DNA of 35,530 nt from a virus, in the IMG/VR virus record IMGVR_UViG_3300042731_005198, positions 1-35,530 of that record; one strand, given 5' to 3'. Positions 6,976 to 14,364 of the stretch are shown one piece after another (position 1 is the stretch's first letter; every line of letters begins with the position of its first letter). A program made the translations under genes and the position numbers. The notes under the pieces are model-generated. The model worked only from the letters and a program-made list of their open reading frames with translations, did not search any database and had not been told where the DNA came from.

Positions 6976-7030
6976 ATGGCCATAGAAAGCCCGTAGATGG
7001 CCCGTAGAAGTCCATAGGACCATAGAGGTC
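6971..7030. repeat. helically phased ATAG/GTAG repeats
   Basis: Six CATAG, CGTAG or similar pentamers occur about every 10 bases across 60 bp (CATAGATGGC, CATAGAAAGC, CCGTAGATGG and so on), equally described as three degenerate 20-bp units. Ten-base spacing places each copy on the same face of the helix, as expected for an array of bound proteins. Confidence 0.5.
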
Positions 7031-7118
7031 ATCTCGACCCACAAAGAGCTCACAGGGCAATTGTGGGCCATTTCGACACGGTTCTAGCGTGTATGGAACA
7101 TAGAGACCAGTGTAATAG

Positions 7119-7250
7119 CATATAAGTTAATGTAGGGAAAAGTAAGATAAGATTAATGTAAGGACATATAAATTAATGTAGGGATAGGTAGGATAAGATT
7201 AATGTAAGGACATATAAGTTAATGTAGGGATAGGTAGGATATATGAATAC
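7119..7250. repeat. 46-bp tandem repeat, nearly three copies
   Basis: Units start with CATATAA at 7119, 7165 and 7211, with an exact 46-base period. Inside each unit, TTAATGTAGGGA and, in the complete units, ATTAATGTAAGGA occur, so the unit itself looks like a diverged half-repeat. The third unit breaks down near 7245. It lies 110-240 bases upstream of the portal ATG. Confidence 0.75.
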
Positions 7251-7363
7251 ACGGAGCAAGGCGATCACCGACCCACCCCTACCCTATTATACCCAATATA
7301 ACGGCTCTGACATCGATTTGAAAATTGGCTTTTAATATAACTAAATAATACGGAGATTTATTA

Positions 7364-9157
7364 ATGCTCTATAACTTGTGGTGGAAGGCAGAAAAATCCG
7401 AAGTGCACACAGCAATATGGAATATCTGTCAAACGCTTAAAGACCAGCAACATGATCGCATAAAGGAAGACATCATACACTTAAAACAGTATGGCAACAT
7501 AGATATATCGTCTGTGTTATCAGGTAGTATATTAGAAGCTAAAACGGTAAATAAAGAAGCACGAGCCAAGCGCAATATTATCTTTTCCGCTATTGATACT
7601 CTGACCTCCAAGATCGCCCAGAAAAAGCCTAGACCGTTCTTTAAGCCATATTCCAACGATTTTGAAGTGTCTAACAATTGCGAAGTGCTTACCGATTATG
7701 TCACAGGATTGTTTCAGAGTCTTGGTATCTATAAGCAGACTCGAGAAATTTTTAGAAACAGTGGTTGGAAAGGAGAAGCACATTTAAAAATATGGGTCGA
7801 AAACGACGAGATTAAGACGGAATCAGTGTTTCCTTTAGAGGTGTGGGTTGACGCATTTGAAGCAATGACAGGAAACCCTAGGTCCATGTATCAGGTAAAA
7901 ACGGTGCCCAAAGAAGTATTGATGGCACGATTTAAGAATAAGAAAGGCGAAATAGAGACTTCTGCCTGTAACATTAATAACTTTTGGATAGAGTCTCACG
8001 CCGAGTTTATTGATGTTGTAGAGGCTTGGCACCTACGTTCTGGACCAGACGCAAAAGATGGCCGACATGTAATCGCTGTAAGTGATGGTTCTTTAATAGA
8101 CGAACCGTGGGAATATGATTTCTTTCCGTTTGTTACTTGGAGGTGGAAACAGCGTGGCCTCGGTTGGTACGGCATGGGAATAGCCGAGCAGTTAGACGGC
8201 ATACAGACCGATATTAACTTAATGATGCTTTCTATTCAGCGCAACCTACATCTTAACTCTCAACCATATTGGTGGATTCCTACTAATGCCGAGATACCGG
8301 TTGGAGCAATCAATAATGAATTTGGTAGAATTATACGGTCTCGACAACCACCTAAACTTTTCACTTTTCAACAAATGCCGTCTGATTTTTATCAATGGTT
8401 GGCTTTACGCAAACAAGAAGCTTTCGAGGAAATTGGGCTTAGTGAATTATCTGTTGCTGCTAAAAAACCAGCGGGTCTAGAGTCTGGCGTTTCCTTACGT
8501 GAATACGCCGATATTGAAACCGAGCGATTCAAAGAAGTAGGTTTGGATTGGCAAGACTTCCACGTAGAAATTGGCAGACGGCTAGTTATTTTATCGAAGG
8601 AGATAGCCAGCAATTATGATTTCGTAATGCCGTCTGTGAAGCGTGATATTTTCTCGAAGATCATTTGGGAAGAGGTAGATTTGAGTAGCGATAAGTATCA
8701 AATGGTAGCTTATCCTACTTCTTCTTTGCCTAGCCGGCCAGAAGGACAATTAGCGTTTATTGAACAAATGCTAAAGATGCAACTTATCAAAGACCCTGAG
8801 ATAGCTAGAGACTTATTAGATTGGCCAGACTTGAACAAATATAATGACATGCATTCTGGCTTGAATGACGCTGTAAAGCAAATAGTGGACCGTATAGCCA
8901 AGACAGGCGAATACGAGCCACCGGATCCTTTGTTTCCAGCGGATCATTGTTTGTCTTATGCTCTTATGGTTTATGGCCGTATGAATGTAGAGAAATACCC
9001 AGAATTAAATAAACAGTCAATCCGTGAATGGATTAACGATTGTCAAGAAATGATAAGAGAAGCCCAAGAAGCCCAAGAAGCGCAAGCAGTGCAAGAAGCC
9101 CAAGAAGCGCAAGCGCCTGAGGCTTTGAATACACCAGGGCAACAAATGCCACAATAA
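7364..9157 (+). CDS. portal protein
   Basis: This 597-residue protein forms the dodecameric portal through which DNA is packaged and ejected. Portal-type features are the early helix ARAKRNIIFSAIDTLTSKIA, then KKPRPFFKPY (about 67-83), a Trp-rich middle (FPFVTWRWKQRGLGWYGMG) and a long helical C-terminal half. It is followed by scaffold and capsid genes in the standard head-gene order. GGAG precedes the ATG. The C-terminus is a low-complexity QEAQEAQ stretch (about 565-585) encoded by repeated CAAGAAGC units at 9063-9115, possibly a slippage-prone tail. Confidence 0.85.
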   Translation: MLYNLWWKAEKSEVHTAIWNICQTLKDQQHDRIKEDIIHLKQYGNIDISSVLSGSILEAKTVNKEARAKRNIIFSAIDTLTSKIAQKKPRPFFKPYSNDFEVSNNCEVLTDYVTGLFQSLGIYKQTREIFRNSGWKGEAHLKIWVENDEIKTESVFPLEVWVDAFEAMTGNPRSMYQVKTVPKEVLMARFKNKKGEIETSACNINNFWIESHAEFIDVVEAWHLRSGPDAKDGRHVIAVSDGSLIDEPWEYDFFPFVTWRWKQRGLGWYGMGIAEQLDGIQTDINLMMLSIQRNLHLNSQPYWWIPTNAEIPVGAINNEFGRIIRSRQPPKLFTFQQMPSDFYQWLALRKQEAFEEIGLSELSVAAKKPAGLESGVSLREYADIETERFKEVGLDWQDFHVEIGRRLVILSKEIASNYDFVMPSVKRDIFSKIIWEEVDLSSDKYQMVAYPTSSLPSRPEGQLAFIEQMLKMQLIKDPEIARDLLDWPDLNKYNDMHSGLNDAVKQIVDRIAKTGEYEPPDPLFPADHCLSYALMVYGRMNVEKYPELNKQSIREWINDCQEMIREAQEAQEAQAVQEAQEAQAPEALNTPGQQMPQ

Positions 9158-9174
9158 TATAATGGAGAAAAATA

Positions 9175-10164
9175 ATGGCCGACAATAATAATGAAACAGA
9201 GACTAATAGTAACGATCAAGAGTTAGACCTTGAAGCACAAGAATCCCAAATAGCCAAGGAATTTTTGCAACAATTAAATGGTTTACCTGAAGACCTCGAA
9301 AGTGAAAACGAAGAAGTTGAATCTACTGAAAATAAAAGCGACGAGTTAGAGGAAACCGAGCCTGATGATAAATCAGAAGTAGCAAAACCCGGCAATCTAG
9401 ACGCAAAGGCTTTTGTGGCCGCACGTAGAGCACAGCGGGAGAGAGATGAGATAAGCAAAGCACATACAGCCAATCAATCTGAATTAGAGAAAGCTAAAGG
9501 TGAATTAAAGAGATATATGTCACTTCAGGATAATCGAAATCCGGGAGAAATATTATCTACCTTTAATTTGTCACTCAAAGACATATCAGACTGGTTAGAG
9601 GCTGATGGGAACATAGATAAAATGGCCAATATGCCTAGCAAAGAAGTGCAGGCATTACAAAATAAAGTGGCCGAATTAGAACAAGACAGGCAAAATCGAG
9701 CGCAGGCAGAACAACAAAGATTAGAACAAGAGCAGAATGATTTAGTCCAAAAACTATACAATGACGTTCAAGTGGTTATTGACGAAGGTGATTATCCGTG
9801 CTGCAAAGCATTAAACGCTGGTGCTGTGGTATTATCCCGAGTAAACGAACATTGGTTAGAAGATCAGACCATACTTGAATATTCTGATGCCACCAGTGCC
9901 ATAGAAAATGAAATCCTTGAAAGTCTAAGGTCCATACCGAAAGAAACACTTTTCGCAAAATTATATCCAGAGGAAAATACACAAAAGGAAGTTACTCCAG
10001 GCAAAAAGAGAGCAAAGCAAACAGACAAAACACAGACGAATACATTATCTAATAGTCTATCATCGGATTCAGGTACTCAACTTAATTTAACCGATGCATC
10101 AGACGAACAACTAGCAAAACAAGAAGCCCGGCTTCATGCACAGTGGCTTCGCGAAAATACTTAA
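9175..10164 (+). CDS. scaffold (head assembly) protein
   Basis: This is a 329-residue, very acidic and helical protein between the portal and the major capsid genes, which is the classic scaffold position. The N-terminal ~75 residues are rich in Glu, Asp and Asn. A coiled coil lies at about 155-195 (KVAELEQDRQNRAQAEQQRLEQEQ). The C-terminal end is polar and basic before a short helix (ASDEQLAKQEARLHAQWL), a possible capsid-binding helix. Scaffold proteins guide procapsid assembly and then leave. GGAGAAA precedes the ATG, and no protease domain is seen. Confidence 0.8.
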   Translation: MADNNNETETNSNDQELDLEAQESQIAKEFLQQLNGLPEDLESENEEVESTENKSDELEETEPDDKSEVAKPGNLDAKAFVAARRAQRERDEISKAHTANQSELEKAKGELKRYMSLQDNRNPGEILSTFNLSLKDISDWLEADGNIDKMANMPSKEVQALQNKVAELEQDRQNRAQAEQQRLEQEQNDLVQKLYNDVQVVIDEGDYPCCKALNAGAVVLSRVNEHWLEDQTILEYSDATSAIENEILESLRSIPKETLFAKLYPEENTQKEVTPGKKRAKQTDKTQTNTLSNSLSSDSGTQLNLTDASDEQLAKQEARLHAQWLRENT

Positions 10165-10184
10165 TATAATAAGGAGTAACTACA

Positions 10185-11438
10185 ATGGTAGCAACTGCAA
10201 CTCTAAGTGCATATTTCGATAATATGCTAAAAGTCTGGTATCCGCCTAAGGTCGATTTCCAGGAACTATATCAAAACAATCCAACTATGGCCCTTACCAA
10301 AAAAAATGAAAAATGGCGAGGTCTAAATACTCAGTTTCCCGTTATGTATTCAGACGGTAATCAGGCTGTAGCAAGTGATTCAACTGCTCTTACCGCTTCT
10401 CAGACACCACTATTTACCAAGTTTACTGTGGAACCAGCTGATGTATACAACCGTGGTATTTTGAGCCGTAAAAGGATGCGTCAATCAATGGGTAACGTCG
10501 GCGCGTTCCGTGACAACGTAAAGATGTACATCGATGCAACTAAAAGAATGCACCGCCGGGCTCTTGCCGATGTCTGGTTTGGAGATGGCGGAAACTATAC
10601 TGGCCGAATATCTGAAATTTCTTCAGACGGCAAGACCGTTACATTAACAGAGAAGACTATGGCCTGTAACTTCCAGGCTGATGACTATATTGGTTTATCA
10701 AGTGATCCAGGCACTGGCTCTTTAAGAGGTTCACCAAGTTATGCCCAGATCGCTGGTGTAAACGTCAATAGTGGTCAGCTTTCTTTTGCGACCGCTATTA
10801 CTTCTTCTATTAGTGGTGCATCGGCATCCGACTATGTATTTCTCAAAGGTCGTCATAATAACGCTATTGCTGGTATTGGTGGTTGGATTCCTTCTGTTGC
10901 TCCAGGTAATGGTGATTCCTGGCAAGGTTCAACTGACCGATATAAGCATCCTACAAGATTAGCTGGCCACCGCTTTGATTTCACTTCTCAAAGCCCAGCC
11001 TTGCATGAAATGATTATTGAATCTGTAGCACAGTTAGTTGGGCGTGAAGAATCAAATGCCGATCTTATCGTAATGTCCCATAGGAATAGAGCTGAACTGC
11101 AAAAGTCATTACAGGCCGCAAGAGTTTATAATGAGCCAGGAATGAAAAAAGCATCAGGTAATGGTGCTACAGTTGGCTTCAAGACTATTCAATTCTCTGG
11201 CACAAAAGGCGGCGATCTTGAAGCTATCGCTGACCGTGGTTGTCCAGACAGTAAGATCTTTATTCTAGACATGTCAACGTGGGAATGGAACTCAACTGAC
11301 CCAATCGCACAGTTAGTTGACGACGACGGAAATGTTCTTTCTCGTGTTTCTGGTTATGACCAAATGGATTATTACTGTGCAACTTATGGGAACCTTTGTT
11401 GCAAGAATCCAGGAGCCAATGGGGTAATCTTACTATAA
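10185..11438 (+). CDS. major capsid protein
   Basis: This 417-residue protein is taken as the HK97-fold shell subunit from its position and composition. It follows the scaffold gene and has a strong ribosome site (AAGGAGTAACTACA then ATG). The N-terminus MVATATLSAYFDNMLKVWYPP leads into a long region with VEPADVYNRGILSRKRMRQS (an E-loop/spine-helix-like segment, about 82-102). The C-terminal half contains ADLIVMSHRNRAELQKSL and ends in a hydrophobic strand (GANGVILL). Size fits a capsid protein, and codon use is the most balanced in the window, as expected for a highly expressed gene. Confidence 0.85.
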   Translation: MVATATLSAYFDNMLKVWYPPKVDFQELYQNNPTMALTKKNEKWRGLNTQFPVMYSDGNQAVASDSTALTASQTPLFTKFTVEPADVYNRGILSRKRMRQSMGNVGAFRDNVKMYIDATKRMHRRALADVWFGDGGNYTGRISEISSDGKTVTLTEKTMACNFQADDYIGLSSDPGTGSLRGSPSYAQIAGVNVNSGQLSFATAITSSISGASASDYVFLKGRHNNAIAGIGGWIPSVAPGNGDSWQGSTDRYKHPTRLAGHRFDFTSQSPALHEMIIESVAQLVGREESNADLIVMSHRNRAELQKSLQAARVYNEPGMKKASGNGATVGFKTIQFSGTKGGDLEAIADRGCPDSKIFILDMSTWEWNSTDPIAQLVDDDGNVLSRVSGYDQMDYYCATYGNLCCKNPGANGVILL

Positions 11439-11476
11439 GGTAAAGAGCACAAAATAACTAATAGGAGTAAAACATA

Positions 11477-11941
11477 ATGGCTAATAAATTTCCTTATGCT
11501 CTCGAAACCCCAAATAGACACGAAGTCCGTGTCGTGTTTAACTTTGCGTCAGGAGCCGCAGAGGATGACACTTTCCCGACAGGTGACGACGGTTACGAGA
11601 ACATTTACGATAATGACTATGATGCCGATGGTTATGGTAGTAGATATGAAGTATTCAGAACGGGTAAAGGGACTTATCATTTAATCCTTCGTGACCAATT
11701 CGAGAGAATTGTTCGGGTTAGTGGTGAGGTAGTTCCTTCAAGTGACGAGGTATTAATTGTTGTTCCAGAATATCCGTTGAGTCAGTCTTTGCAAGCTGAT
11801 GGATATGCCGAACCGCAACAGACTCGGGTCATACTCAAGATACTTAATACTTCTGCGGCTAGAACTGACCTTGGCCACGACGAAAGGGTAACAGGTGAAG
11901 TGGTTCTAAATAACGCTGTGGTTGATAGTCCAATTTGGTAA
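11477..11941 (+). CDS. hypothetical virion protein, possible head decoration or fibre, 154 aa
   Basis: This beta-rich, acidic protein directly follows the capsid gene with its own ribosome site (TAGGAGTAAAACATA then ATG). It has an N-terminal strand (EVRVVFNFASG), an Asp/Gly/Tyr-rich loop (DNDYDADGYGSRYEVF) and further strands (GTYHLILRDQF, RVILKILNTS). Three Asp-Gly-Tyr triplets occur in it, a motif that recurs in other virion proteins here. Position suggests a decoration or head-completion role. I recognise no family. Confidence 0.7.
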   Translation: MANKFPYALETPNRHEVRVVFNFASGAAEDDTFPTGDDGYENIYDNDYDADGYGSRYEVFRTGKGTYHLILRDQFERIVRVSGEVVPSSDEVLIVVPEYPLSQSLQADGYAEPQQTRVILKILNTSAARTDLGHDERVTGEVVLNNAVVDSPIW

Positions 11942-11986
11942 AGGAGGCGAAACATGGAATTAATATTTTCTCCCGGGTCGCCTCCT
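11942..11986 (+). promoter_or_regulatory. Shine-Dalgarno-sequestering inverted repeat
   Basis: AGGAGGCGA (11942-11950), which contains the ribosome site, is perfectly complementary to TCGCCTCCT (11978-11986) inside the coding region of the next gene. The loop of 27 bases includes its ATG. In mRNA this 9-bp, mostly GC stem would hide the ribosome site and could restrain translation. Confidence 0.55.
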
Positions 11987-12145
11987 AAAGGCAAATATGA
12001 CAAAAAAGAAGGCAAAGAAAGCAAAGATGGTTTAGAAGACCAAGTAAAATCCTTTGCTAAAGATTTTGTACAAGCCGTCCAAGACGGTGATGTTGAATCT
12101 GTTGCTGATATACTAATGGCTGTAATAGAGGCCGCCCGAGGATAA
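11954..12145 (+). CDS. small helical protein, 63 aa
   Basis: This is a short gene with a very strong AAAGGAGG ribosome site. The first third is basic and Pro/Gly-containing (SPGSPPKGKYDKKEGKE). The rest is an amphipathic acidic helix (DGLEDQVKSFAKDFVQAV, then ESVADILMAVIEAARG). Similar tiny helical genes sit between capsid and adaptor genes in many podophages, with no known function. The early codons form the 3' arm of the stem described at 11942-11986, so its expression may be limited by RNA folding. Confidence 0.7.
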   Translation: MELIFSPGSPPKGKYDKKEGKESKDGLEDQVKSFAKDFVQAVQDGDVESVADILMAVIEAARG

Positions 12146-12150
12146 AAAAT

Positions 12151-12810
12151 ATGGCAAATGTTGCTTTGAGTACTCTACGCACGCGTATCAGAGAACGCAG
12201 TGGTTTACAAGATACAAACGTAGTGTCTGATAGTGAATTGAACACTTATATCAACCATTCAATTGCTGATTTGATTGATATGGTTGAAAAGACCGACACT
12301 GATTTGTATATGACCAGCGCGACTTGGACTTCTGATGGATCTGATGCGTATTCACTTCCCGATGATTTCTATAGTTTGCGTGGCGTGGAGTACCAAAGTG
12401 GCAGTAATTGGTATAGTATGGATAAGTATACTTGGGAAAATAGAAATATACGTAGTATTAGTTTACCGTCTGTGCCATACGGTTATAGGGTATATGGTTC
12501 TAATATTGGAATTATTCCTACACCATCATCTGGTGACGTTTTTAGGATATGGTATATAAAGCTACCCGATATATTAGAACAGGATACCGATACTATTAAT
12601 TGCTATAACTCGTGGGACGAGTTTATTATTGTTAGTTCGGTTATCAAATGTCATGAAAAAATGAATGATATAGAAATGGTCACGACTATGTATAACCAAC
12701 TATCTAGGATTACCGATAGAATTACATCGTCTATGACACGTAGGGACGTTTATAGGCCGGAGCGAGTCAATGACGTATGGTCACGTGATAGTGAATATTG
12801 GTGGAGGTAA
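12151..12810 (+). CDS. head-tail adaptor/connector protein
   Basis: This is a 219-residue protein with the layout of podophage adaptor (gp6/tail-tube A-like) proteins. An N-terminal helical segment, LSTLRTRIRERSGLQD, is followed by LNTYINHSIADLIDMV. A beta region then carries YSLPDDFYSLRGVEY and GYRVYGSNIGIIPTPSSGDVFRIWY, and the C-terminus is a helix pair. These proteins dock on the portal and form the upper tail ring. GAGGA precedes the ATG, and the fibre gene begins directly after its stop with GGAGG in the last codons. Confidence 0.75.
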   Translation: MANVALSTLRTRIRERSGLQDTNVVSDSELNTYINHSIADLIDMVEKTDTDLYMTSATWTSDGSDAYSLPDDFYSLRGVEYQSGSNWYSMDKYTWENRNIRSISLPSVPYGYRVYGSNIGIIPTPSSGDVFRIWYIKLPDILEQDTDTINCYNSWDEFIIVSSVIKCHEKMNDIEMVTTMYNQLSRITDRITSSMTRRDVYRPERVNDVWSRDSEYWWR

Positions 12811-14364
12811 ATGAAACAGTTTCATAGTCTTCCTATTTTTGCTCAGGAGAATATTACAGAAAACAAGAATATACGTAAATTACAAAATTCTCTTGAGGAA
12901 ACTTTGGTCCAGCTTACAAACAGTCTAGCGTTTACTGTTGTAGATGACATATTACAAATAAAGAGCAAGCTAGGGGTTGGTACTTCTGAGGTTCCAGTAG
13001 ATAATATTGGTTCAGCTATAGTAGTATTACACGGTACAGACTCAAGCGTAGACGGGCCACATTTCCAAGTTACTACCACAAAAGATAACTATCCTACACT
13101 TCAACAATTAAATTGGTCGCACGACAATATTAATTTTGCTTTCGACGCTTTCTATAATGGTGCATGGAAATCTTCGGACGCAGGAAGTAACTTTCTTTTT
13201 GCTAAGAACAACGATACTTTAGCCTGGAAGTATGATTCAAATGTTGCCCAAGGTGAAACAGTTTCTTGGAATAATGGAATAGTAATGGATAATGCTGGTA
13301 ATGTAGGCATAGGAACTACTCCAAGTTACCCATTACATTTGACTACTTCTTCGGGCACAGACGCAGAAATAAGAGCACAAACGGCAAATGGAAGTGATAA
13401 TGCTAAATTAACTCTTTTAGCAGCTGGAAATCAAGAATGGCATATAGAATCAGATAGAAGTAACAATCTTATGCAAATAGGTAGTTCCGTTCGTGAAAGT
13501 ATTAAGATTAATGGAAGTAATGGGATTGTCACATTGCCGACTGGTTATTTAAGCGTTGGTGATAGTTCTAAATCAACAGAAGCGGTTGCCGTAGAAATAG
13601 GTGGCGGTAGAACAGACAATGGTTATGCCTTGATAGACTTGGTTGGTGATACAACATACACTGATTATGGGTTAAGAGTTGCTCGCTTAAATACTGGAGC
13701 GAATACAACGTCTACTATAGAACATCGCGGCACCGGAGCTTTAACTTTAAACGCAATAGACGCTGGTACAATAGGTTTTTACACAAACAATACTTTTGCC
13801 GCAACTATTGATAGTTCTCAAAATGTAGGTATAGGAGTTAGTCCTAGTTACAGATTAGATGTTGCGGATAACGTGGCCGACTGGGTGGCTAACTTTTTTA
13901 ACGATGGTAATAGTTCAGAAAGAAACGGTATTAAAGTTCAATGTGGCGCGGATGACCAATCTACTGGCGCACATTATTATTTTGGTGCTTATGATGGGGA
14001 CGGCCAGGCCGAAGGTTATTTGCGCGTTGCAAGTGGCACCTTTGAATTAATCCAGGCGTCGAGTGAAAAACGAAAAACCAATATAACTTTTTCTAACACC
14101 GTTGCTTCTGATATTTTATCAAAATTACAGATTAGACAGTTTAATAGAGTTAAAGATAATATGATTGGTGATTCTCATAGGTTCGGGTTTGTGGCTGAGG
14201 AAGTAGAAAAAATATTTCCAGAGATGGTAGCAATTGGCCCGTGTGGTGGAAAGTTTATATCAGAATCCAGATTGATTAGTGTGCTGGTGAAAGGTTGGCA
14301 AGAATTGAAAAGAGAAGTTGACGATCTAAAGGAACAACTTGATATATGCAAAAACAATCAATAG
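12811..14364 (+). CDS. tail fibre/spike with C-terminal S74 intramolecular chaperone
   Basis: This is a 517-residue protein. The N-terminal ~130 residues include a short coiled coil (NIRKLQNSLEETLVQL), probably for trimerising or docking. The middle is repetitive beta-rich fibre sequence, with NVGIGTTPSYPL near 165 and NVGIGVSPSYRLD near 340. Residues ~415-517 form a peptidase_S74 chaperone: the S-S-E-K-R-K-T-N-I block keeps the Ser and Lys of the cleavage dyad, and HRFGFVAEEVEKIFPEMV follows. S74 domains fold fibre trimers and then cut themselves off. Its 3' end overlaps the next gene by 19 bases. Confidence 0.85.
   Translation: MKQFHSLPIFAQENITENKNIRKLQNSLEETLVQLTNSLAFTVVDDILQIKSKLGVGTSEVPVDNIGSAIVVLHGTDSSVDGPHFQVTTTKDNYPTLQQLNWSHDNINFAFDAFYNGAWKSSDAGSNFLFAKNNDTLAWKYDSNVAQGETVSWNNGIVMDNAGNVGIGTTPSYPLHLTTSSGTDAEIRAQTANGSDNAKLTLLAAGNQEWHIESDRSNNLMQIGSSVRESIKINGSNGIVTLPTGYLSVGDSSKSTEAVAVEIGGGRTDNGYALIDLVGDTTYTDYGLRVARLNTGANTTSTIEHRGTGALTLNAIDAGTIGFYTNNTFAATIDSSQNVGIGVSPSYRLDVADNVADWVANFFNDGNSSERNGIKVQCGADDQSTGAHYYFGAYDGDGQAEGYLRVASGTFELIQASSEKRKTNITFSNTVASDILSKLQIRQFNRVKDNMIGDSHRFGFVAEEVEKIFPEMVAIGPCGGKFISESRLISVLVKGWQELKREVDDLKEQLDICKNNQ

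Larger units (their letters stand above)
6600..7363. other. 764-bp noncoding region with several repeat arrays
   Basis: No gene with a ribosome site was found on either strand. From left to right the region holds five AT-rich AAAGYATAT repeats (6620-6795), an inverted repeat GTGTGGT/ACCACAC (6821-6846), a perfect hairpin (6952-6975), phased ATAG/GTAG repeats (6971-7030) and a 46-bp tandem repeat (7119-7250). Such density in an otherwise compact genome suggests an origin, packaging site or major control region. Confidence 0.7.

Noticed and set aside
6954-7007. Short + strand peptide frame inside the repeat region
   Set aside because: Only 17 codons, no ribosome site, and it coincides with the hairpin and phased repeats.
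9063-9115. Possible regulatory direct repeats near the portal end
   Set aside because: CAAGAAGC repeats are in frame and encode a Gln-Glu-Ala tail of the portal.
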